From Ectocarpus siliculosus (lineage: Eukaryota > Sar > Phaeophyceae > Ectocarpales > Ectocarpaceae): a stretch of DNA of 29,504 nt. The notes beneath the pieces were generated by a model, which made no database searches, was not told the DNA's origin, and saw only the letters and a program-made list of their open reading frames with translations. Shown here piece by piece: positions 22,966 to 29,504 of the stretch. The DNA is taken from positions 3,835,687 to 3,865,190 of the forward strand of contig FN649736.1 of NCBI GenBank assembly GCA_000310025.1, read 5' to 3'. The first letter of the stretch is position 1. Every line of letters begins with the position of its first letter. The translations under genes and the position numbers were made by a program.

Positions 22966-25900
22966 ACGTATCGCTGGCTAATAATTTCACCATACCGTTG
23001 AAAAAAAACAGTTGGAGACGGCTACGGCAGCCTCCGAGAAGAGCCTAGCAGCCGCCGAGGACAGCCAAGCAGCCCTAGACCAGGAGCGCGAAGCCCTCGC
23101 CGACGAGTGCAAGGCAGCGCAGGGTCGGGAGGAAGAAGCCCGAGGAGAAATCGACCGTCTCGAGGCCCAGCTCGAGGGGGCCGCGAAGGGAGAGTCGGAG
23201 CACGTGGCGACCCTGCAAGCACAGCTGGCGGGGGCGCAGGGGGCGGCGCAGGGGTGGCAGGCAACTTCGGAGGAGATGGCGAGAAGGCGCGAGGAGGAAG
23301 TGGGGGCGGCGAGGGAGAGGCTGGAAGAGGCAACCGCACGCGCGGAAGAGGTCAAGGAGAAGCTGGAGCAGGTGGGTTTTGCGTTGATGCAAGTGCTTGA
23401 GCATTTTGTTGCATGTGAAAGGTCGGTGGGTGCGGACCCTCGGCTGCGTTTTGTTGTTTGTGTCCGTGTTTCGCATGGAGTTGGAGGTGGGACGAGGCGC
23501 GCGTATGCAAGACAGGCTGACGAAACCTCACGCTTTCCATTGTTTCCCCGTCCGCCCCAGCCACTACTACTGGGGGCACGAAAATGCGCTACGTATGTGG
23601 CAGTCGATACGGACGGAATAGTTGTGGAGTATGGTAATGCGATACATGCGGGGTAAGTAACGTCTGAGGCTGCGATGCGCCAGAGGTGGCCGCCGCCGGC
23701 TTCCTTGCAATCGCCTGCGCCACCCGTATTTACCCATCTACCTTGCTTTGCCGAACCATCCTCAAACCCTAGCGCCCGAACCACGGTGTATTTATTCATT
23801 TTTTTATTTACTTCGTCTTTTGTGTGGGGGGGTGCAGGATCTGAAGGACGCGGAGGACAAGGCCTCATCGGCTCTGGAGTCGTTCAAGGAGAAGCTCGCG
23901 GAAGCGTCGGCCGCGCAGTCGGCTGCAGACAACGCCGCAGCGGAGGCCGGTGCGGAGGTCGCGCGTCTCCGAGAGGAGGGAGAGAGCCTCCGGGCGGACG
24001 CCTCGGGGGCCCAGGAAAAACGCGCGGAAGAGATGCGCGAGGCGGAGGAAAAGCTGACCGAGGCGCAGGCTCAGGTGTGTGGAGAGGGAGGGGTTAGAAA
24101 AACCCGACCCAGCCCGGCGTGGCTGGCCGTCAGAAGTTGTTTGTTGTCTTGTAAGACCGTCGTGTTGGCATGCATGGTTTGTGTCTTGTGTACGAAGCGC
24201 TGGGTTGAGTGAGTCCTCGTACCGCGCCATCAGCCTCCGGGAAACCTCCATGTGTCGTGTTTCTACGTCGTGATTGTTGGCTTTCTCGTTTTGGAATGCC
24301 CTTTTGATATTGTCTCGTGACATGCTTCCTCGCCTGTTGCCGTGTCAATGATGCGCTGGTCCCAAGTACTATTGTCACGAACGTGGCCCCGTATGAATCG
24401 CATCCGAGGAGAGAAGATTCCACGCCAACGGTACTGCTTTATATGACATCCCCCATTTTTTGGCGATCATGTCTGTCCGACCGTCTCTTTATTTTAACCA
24501 ATCGCGGCCGCCCTGCCGACCCTTTCCCGATGTTTGGTCCTCTCCCCGCGCCGAAGGTGGCCGCCATGACGGCTTCCCTCAAGGCCGCGGAGGCTAGGGA
24601 GGACGAGCTCCACGGCGGGAGGGTGGCCGTCGAGCAGCACCTGGAGGGCCAGCTGAACCAGCACCGCGAGGAGGCCAGGAGGCAGGCGGAGGAGCTGAGG
24701 GTCGAGAAGGAAGCGCTGGCGGCGGAGCTGTTGGAGCTCAGGGAGTCCCACGCTCGCCTCGAGGCCCGCGCGGTCGAGCTCGACGCCGCCTCCAAGGCCG
24801 CCATCGCCAGGGCCGCCGAGCTCCTGGCGGAGCTGGAAGTCGCCCAGACGGCGGCGAAAGCCCGAGAGGTGGAGGCCGGGGAGGCGTCGGCGGCCGAAGC
24901 GGAGGCGGCCTCCGAGGAGCTGCGGGCGGCCCGGGCGGCGGCGGACGAGCTCCGGCTTCAGCTGGAGGAGGCGGAGGGCGCCGCCAGGACCGCGGCCGAA
25001 CGGCTGGAGGGGAAGACGGCCGAGCTGGACGGCGTGAGGGAGGAGGCGGTCGCGCTGGGGGGCCGCGCGGCCACCGTGGAGCGGGAGGCCGAGGCGACGG
25101 CGGCCGGGCTGCGGGCAGAGCTCGCCGCCGCCGTGGCCGGGGCCGAAGACGCTCGGGCCGCCCTCGCCGAGGAGGTTGACGGCGCCAGGGGGCGGCTGGA
25201 GGCGGCGCTCTCGAGGGCGGAGCAGGCGGAGGCCGAGCTCGCCTCGGTCAAGGAGGCTGCCGCGAGGGAGGCGGACTCGCTTCGGGAAGAGGCGGCCAGC
25301 GCCAGGGAGGGCGAGGCGGGCGCGAAGTCCCGCGCCGCGGAGGACGCGGAGCGGGCCACGGTCGCTAGGGAGGCCTTCGTCGGGGAGATGGAGAAGGTCA
25401 GGACGGCGCTGGCCGAGGCCGAGGGTAAGGTCGAGCGGCTCGTCGCCCAGGCGGAGTCCTCGCGGCAGGGGGCGTCCGCGGAGGTGGAGACTCTACGCGG
25501 GCAGGTCGAAGCGGCGGAGGATGCGAGAGCCGCCGCGGCGGAGAGGGCATCTGCTGCGGAAGGGGAGGCGGCGGGGAGGGCGGAGCTGCTGTCGGCCCGG
25601 CTGGCGGAGGAGACGGCGGCGGTGGCGGCAGCGGTGGCGGCCGCGGAGGAAGCGGCCGGAGCGAGAGACGCCGCGGAGGCCAGGGTCGCCGAGATCTCGC
25701 AGGAGCTCGCGGCTCAGAGGCAGGAAGCCGGCGCTGCCGAGGCGGAGAGAGCGCGCGAGGCTACCGAGATGGGCGAGACGGTTAGGGGGCTGGAGGGGGA
25801 GCTCGAGGCCGCGCGGAGGGAGGCAGAGGAAGCCGAGTCGAGGGCCGGGGCCGCGGGTCCCGAGGCGGACGCGCTCCGACAGAGGGCGGAGGGCGCGGAA

Positions 25901-26594
25901 GCTGCCGCTGAGAAGGTAGTGGATGGGTGTGGTTGGCGACTTTCTGTGGATTGTGTCTCGGATCGGGCGTGCGCTCTGATGTTTTTTTGCGTCTTGGCGA
26001 CGGTGATGGGTGGAGATTGTCCAGCGTATGATAGATGCGTGTTAGCTTGCTCGGAGCGTGCGATGAGCGTGAGGTGTAGGCGCTGGAACGCCAATGACGG
26101 CTGTTGTTTGCGAGGGGGATAGATCGGTCCATCGTTTTGACACGCCAGAAACTGATGGTATCTGCTAGAGACGCGCAGCCACAAGCGGTGGTTGCTCTTC
26201 GTAAAATACGGAACACATGCCCCCCCCCGCCCCCCCGCCCCCCCTGCCGCTCCCCACTCATTGCACCCGCCTTAACCCGTCCCGTCTGTACAATGGCTCG
26301 CCGAACACGACACCGTATGTGCAGCTGAAGGAAAAGATCCAGAATCTCGTGGGCATGTGCAAGAAGATCAAGGCGAGCAAGCAGGAGGGCGAGGAAGAAG
26401 CAGAGGCAGCCGCCGCCGCCGCTGCCGCTCGGGTCGCCGGTCTCGAGAACGACCTCACGACCGTCAGGGAAGAGGTGGAACGCCTCCGCGAGCAGGCCGC
26501 AGGAGAGCAGGCCAGGCAAGAAGACGAGCGGCGTGAGACGGAGGAGAAGCTCGCCGAAGCGCTGGCACAGGTGTGGGTGTGGAGAAGGGAGGGG

Positions 26595-26650
<56 letters not shown>

Positions 26651-29116
26651 TGAAACCGCAGTCGCGTGGCTTCGCTCTGTCGTGAACATCAGATGCCGGT
26701 ACCGGCACGAATGATGCTCGAACCGTGCTTGCAAGGTTGGTTTGTCAAGCTACCGTGAGCAAAGCTAGTCGACTCCACCCCCGTCAAGCACAGTCGAGGC
26801 AGTTACACAGTTGCTTACAACTGTCTCTGGAAGTGAAAGCACCAGAACATAAATTAAGTCATACGCATCTGCCATCCGTACGCGAAGAAGTAAGCACAAG
26901 CTGCCGAGCACCCTTAGCAGGATGCAGCGCACCCTTCATGCCACTCGCCGAATACCTCACGGCGCTTCGCGCTTGGTGATGCGAGCCTGGTCCGGTGAGA
27001 ACCCGGCGTGCTCCGTCCCGGCTTTGTAGGGATGCGAGGTCAATGGTCTAACGACTACGGCATGCATGACTATGAGTACCCCCCCAAGTCCTCGCAACGT
27101 ACCACACACAGATTTCCCGTGGCGCCCATTTGAAATGCCCACACCTCTCGCTCGCTTCGCCTTCTCCCGTGATTCATACAATGGTAGGCGTGCACGAATT
27201 GCTTCGTGGAGTTGACGGTATCTGACACGATATGAACGTGCGACGCGATGAATAACCTAATAGGCTAGATGACACACAATCGAAACTCGAAGTAATTACG
27301 GGTTGGTTGCTCATGTGAACATCCCGAATACAGAAGGCTCTGGGTCATGATGCGTTATCCCTGCCGTTGCACGACCCCCGTGCGTTCGAAAATTACCGGC
27401 CTTCGCCGGTTCAAGGTCGAAGCGCTGGACGCCCGCGCCGCCTCTGCGGCCGCCGAAGCCGAGGCGAGAGAGGACGAGCTCCACGGCGGCAGGATGGCTG
27501 TGGAGCAGCACCTCGAGGCCCAGCTGAAGCAGCACGACCAGGAGGCGAGGAGACAGGCCGCGGAGCTCAGGTCCGAGAAGGAAAGGGCCGACGAGGAGCA
27601 CGCCGCCGAGGCCGCCCGCCTCCGCGGCGAGCTCGAGGCCGCCGCCGCTGAGATGGCCGACCTGGCGGCGAGGCTGGACGAGGCGAAGGCGAGGGTCGTC
27701 GAGGTCACGGCGCAGAAGGAGGCCGCGGAGGCCGCGGCGGCGGCGGCGGCGGAGGCGGAGTCGCAGCGGGAGGAGCTGGTGCTGGCGCAGGCGACCGGCC
27801 GGCAGAAGCTGGAGGAGGCCGAGACCGCGGCTGTGGCGGCCGTGGCGGAGGCGGAGGCCGCCGCCGACCGCACCATCAAGGAGCTGGAAGAGAGGCTGGG
27901 GCTGCTGGAGGAGCAGCTGAAGGAGGCGGAGGAGGGGGGGCAGAGAAAGGCGCAAGAGCTGTCCAACGCCCTGGAAGAGGCCACGGCAGGGAGAACAGAG
28001 GTGCGAACGAGTATGGGTGATTGCTGCTGCTGCTGTGTGTGTGTGATGCGTTGTCGTCTTGCACAGGTAGCCCGGACGGGGGGTTGAGCTGTTTTCAGTC
28101 GTGCATTTCGGTTCTGCAGCCTTGCGCCTTGACCAGGTCATCCTTCAAGCACCGAGATATCCTCCCGTTTCCCTCAGGGGACAAGAAGCGGAAGCAAGGC
28201 TGACTCGTGGGTACATATTTTTGGTACATTGGGAGAGCGCCGGGAGACTGAGTGTTTTGCTGCTAAGTGTATGCATCAACCGCGTCGTGCCCACGTATGG
28301 CTCGTCCGCCCGTCCATTTGATGGTGCGCCTGGGTGCCGCGCCTAGTCTTGGAACCCCAACGTTTGCGCCGCACCTGACCGCCAAATCTCCCACCGCCTT
28401 GTCCCCCCCCCAAGCCGCCCCGCCTCAGCTCCATTTCGTCCTCGCGCCGCACCCGTGCTCCTCCTTGTTCGTCCAACTCCAGCTTGTTGATAAGTGCAAG
28501 GAAATGGCAGATGGGAAGGAGGAGATGGAGCAAAGGCTGCAGAAGATGGCGGACGACACCAAGACAGAGTTGGAGCGGCGCGACCAGGAGCTGGCAGCCG
28601 CACAGGTATGCCGGGGACGGGGGGACATGCGTTGTCTGTTTTTGACGAAAGAGTTTATTTGCTTCGGCTCAGATGCTCACATGCTCACATGGATACTATG
28701 TCTGCCCACCAGGGTAAATCAGTCCACACGCCCCATCACTTGAAGCGTAACAACAGTGGGTCGACCCGCCCCCCCCCCCCTCCGCCCCGCCCCGCCCCAA
28801 GCATTTAGTGTAAAGCTAGAAGTCAAAACATTGCGCGATGCCGAAGCTAGCGATCTGAGCGGATCTTGGAGGCTCGCTTACCCCCTTTGTGAACCCACAC
28901 CAATTGGTGTGATGCTCGAGCTGCTTCAGCACCGTTGACCTGCCGTAGAGAAACCATGAGCACCCCCCCACCGCTGTCTTCCCGAAACACCCTATCCAGT
29001 CAAGCCTTTCTCAGCTGCAAAGCGAAGCAGAACAGTTGAAGGCGGCGGAGCAGGCGGCGAGTGCTCGTAGTGAGAACGTCACGGGCAAGCTCAAGGAGCT
29101 GATTCCACGCTACAAG
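13980..29116 (+). CDS. Giant coiled-coil protein, golgin-like (16 exons traced; 3' end beyond window)
   Basis: Exons: 13980-14184, 15582-15736, 15997-16071, 16481-16630, 17746-18885, 19366-20043, 20496-20846, 21248-21484, 22203-22619, 23012-23371, 23838-24074, 24557-25915, 26325-26570, 27416-28000, 28483-28605, 29015-29116, giving 2140 codons. The first ATG (agtATGG) is in good context with no in-frame ATG upstream. All junctions are GT-AG. The first intron is phase 1 and all others phase 0. The protein begins MEWAKGLKDRVERTAGELK, then an acidic Ser/Ala/Gly linker, then KLQDATNDELMSLVRHH with a helix, similar to the N-terminal region of GCC185/GCC2 golgins. Nearly all the rest is Glu/Ala/Lys/Arg-rich heptad sequence. 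A recurring segment with Tyr-Lys or Tyr-Arg and Leu-Gln (RYSALQEKF, AKYKEAQ, GRYRELQ, LIPRYK) marks several exon edges. I infer a Golgi or vesicle tether; the GRIP domain would be downstream. A myosin-tail-like, TMF-like or centrosomal coiled coil is possible. The donor at 16631 (CAA|gttttt) is weak but keeps frame. Confidence 0.88.
14185..15581 (+). other. First intron of the coiled-coil gene
   Basis: This is the longest intron (1397 bases) and the only one in phase 1, from G|gtacgt to cccacag|GT. It contains the TA-flanked MITE at 14291-14507 and an A-tract at about 15140-15152. No other exon was recognised. Confidence 0.75.
14291..14507. mobile_element. MITE with about 50-base terminal inverted repeats and TA flanks (Tc1/mariner-like)
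   Basis: The left end ccgtatatgacacaa, continuing with taacacaccccctgg and ccgattttcaaa, is matched in reverse complement by the right end, with only a few mismatches over about 50 bases. TA dinucleotides flank both ends (14289-14290 and 14508-14509), as expected for a Tc1/mariner or Stowaway-type target duplication. It is 217 bases long with no coding capacity, so it would need a transposase in trans. It sits in the first intron of the coiled-coil gene. Confidence 0.8.
16920..16955. repeat. Degenerate telomere-like repeats
   Basis: Several spaced variants of ACCCTAA occur in a row (gaccctaaacccaaccctat and following). The array is short and imperfect. A second short match, ccctaaaccctaaa, is at about 22891-22904. 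Confidence 0.4.
17441..17469. repeat. Perfect 12-base-pair hairpin
   Basis: ACACGACCACAC and GTGTGGTCGTGT are perfect reverse complements around a 5-base loop (tcgcg). It lies inside the fourth intron of the coiled-coil gene. Confidence 0.7.
19861..20043 (+). repeat. Diverged type-B coiled-coil module at the end of exon 6
   Basis: The last 61 residues of exon 6 begin LREQLSEATAAAEGAASAAG and end in EEKLAESRAQ just before the donor. They match exons 8 and 11 along their length but are more diverged, so this may be the source of the later copies. Confidence 0.7.
20496..21484 (+). repeat. Exon-pair module copy 1 (type-A exon 7 plus type-B exon 8)
   Basis: Exon 7 (117 codons) carries ALDQEREALADERKAAQGRE, EAQLEGAAKGESEHV and VESLKEQLSEV, and ends KEKLEQ|gt. 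Exon 8 (79 codons) carries MESLKEQLSEATAAQ and AGAEVARLREEGESLRAE, and ends EAQAQ|gt. The 401-base intron between them shares short stretches (gatgcaagtg.ttgag, gaccctcg.ctg, ccatcctcaa) with the intron between exons 10 and 11, so introns were copied along with exons. Confidence 0.85.
22203..22619 (+). repeat. Exon-pair module copy 2: fused type A+B in one exon (exon 9)
   Basis: The first roughly 75 residues match exon 7 almost exactly. The sequence then passes through SLKEQLSEATAAAD and matches exon 8 to its end. The intron, the end of type A and the start of type B are missing. About 151 bases (22477-22627) are identical to 21342-21492, running into the first bases of the intron. Confidence 0.88.
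22891..22972. repeat. (TC)n microsatellite with CCCTAAA units at its left edge
   Basis: Two CCCTAAA units (about 22891-22904) run into a long CT dinucleotide tract ending near 22972. It lies in the intron between exons 9 and 10, some 40 bases before the acceptor at 23011, and may act as an extended pyrimidine tract. Confidence 0.85.
23012..24074 (+). repeat. Exon-pair module copy 3 (type-A exon 10 plus type-B exon 11)
   Basis: Exon 10 (120 codons) repeats the type-A sequence with ALDQEREALADECKAAQGRE and ends KEKLEQ|gt like exon 7. Exon 11 (79 codons, the same length as exon 8) carries LESFKEKLAEASAAQ and AGAEVARLREEGESLRAD, and ends EAQAQ|gt. It is more diverged from copies 1 and 2 than they are from each other. 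Confidence 0.85.
24557..24760 (+). repeat. Type-C module, copy 1 (start of exon 12)
   Basis: EAREDELHGGRVAVEQHLEG, QLNQHREEARRQAEELR and EKEALAAE are repeated at the start of exon 14 (27416). Both copies begin right after a phase-0 acceptor and diverge after about 65 residues. Confidence 0.85.
26599..26648. repeat. (GA)n microsatellite
   Basis: About 25 GA units lie some 28 bases downstream of the donor of exon 13. Confidence 0.9.
26794..27079 (-). mobile_element. SINE-like dispersed repeat, copy 2 (complete)
   Basis: This is the second copy of the repeat at 11135-11424, bounded by tcgaggcagttac on the left and gactatgagtac on the right. Matching stops on the right at 27079, and copy 1 shows the same edge sequence just before the gap, so about 286 bases may be full length. 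The tRNA-like head is on the minus strand. No clear target-site duplication was found. Confidence 0.6.
27416..27620 (+). repeat. Type-C module, copy 2 (start of exon 14)
   Basis: EAREDELHGGRMAVEQHLEA, QLKQHDQEARRQAAELRS and EKERADEEH match the start of exon 12. The rest of exon 14 is unrelated Ala/Glu-rich coiled coil, so only the 5' part was duplicated or preserved. Confidence 0.85.
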
Positions 29117-29399
29117 GTACGTACTGGGTGTTTGTTGTAGATGCTGCTGTTGGTGCTTAGCCACGCAGGTGAGCATGTATAAAAATAACTTGACTTTGAC
29201 ACGGCTAGAACGAGCTGCCACCGCACACCTGCTGCAAAGACAACTGGCGAACAGACACAGAAACCTCACGATGCCTCTTTCTTCATAACATGCGCACACA
29301 CGCACGTCCCTACGCTCACCCTGTCTCTAATGCCACCAAGACCACACCAGAATACTGGACGGGCCGTCGAGAAAAACAACCACACCACACGCGTATACT

Positions 29400-29504
29400 T
29401 GCCCCCCCCCCCCCCCGGGAAAAAAAAAAGAACTTCCTGACTCCCCCAGAAAATCTGAAAAAAAACCCCCACGTTTCCAAGGGTCCCCCAACGCCCCCCG
29501 GGAA
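29400..29504. other. Low-quality contig end
   Basis: Runs of C, A and G (gccccccccccccccccgg, then several A- and C-runs) dominate the last 105 bases, unlike the sequence before. This looks like base-calling error at a contig edge. No exon is visible after 29116. Confidence 0.5.

Larger units (their letters stand above)
26571..27415 (+). other. Intron 13 of the coiled-coil gene
   Basis: This 845-base intron contains the (GA)n tract just after the donor and SINE-like repeat copy 2. No exon was recognised in it. Confidence 0.7.

Overview
This window looks like nuclear DNA of a photosynthetic stramenopile, most likely a brown alga of the Ectocarpus type. The reasons are GC-rich genes split by many GT-AG introns, long Ala/Gly/Gln/acidic runs made by trinucleotide repeats, widely spaced genes on alternating strands, LINE/SINE/MITE debris in introns, and a Fused-type kinase of the kind kept by flagellated eukaryotes. 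The genus is an inference; nothing seen here proves it. There are no bacterial operons, CRISPR arrays, rRNA genes or convincing tRNA genes.

Layout: (1) 1-2088 holds the 3' end of a COG1092/RlmI-like class I methyltransferase gene (+ strand, two exons). A LINE-type reverse transcriptase remnant lies antisense in what is probably its upstream intron. (2) 2089-3603 is the gap between two convergent genes, with no supported gene. (3) 3604-10319 on the minus strand carries three exons of a very large Fused/STK36/TIO kinase: kinase C-lobe, long low-complexity linker, and C-terminal armadillo-like repeats. Its N-lobe exons are not visible and probably lie in or beyond the 948-base run of N at 11425-12372. 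(4) 10320-13979 is repeat-rich: a three-copy tandem repeat, a SINE-like repeat running into the gap, a near-perfect inverted repeat leaving the gap, and a tRNA-like SINE head. (5) 13980-29116 on the plus strand is one giant coiled-coil gene, for which I trace 16 exons and 2140 codons before the window ends. Its N-terminus resembles GRIP-type golgins (GCC185/GCC2-like), but the diagnostic C-terminus is outside the window.

The most interesting feature is the internal architecture of the coiled-coil gene. After the first intron every intron is phase 0, so each exon is a cassette that can be duplicated without a frameshift. Exons 7+8, 9, and 10+11 are three copies of one module. Exon 9 is a chimera in which the two exon types have been joined, without the intron, inside a shared SLKEQLSE motif. 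Exons 12 and 14 form a second duplicated family. The coiled coil therefore seems to be growing by exon shuffling within one gene. No function links the three genes; they are simply neighbours.
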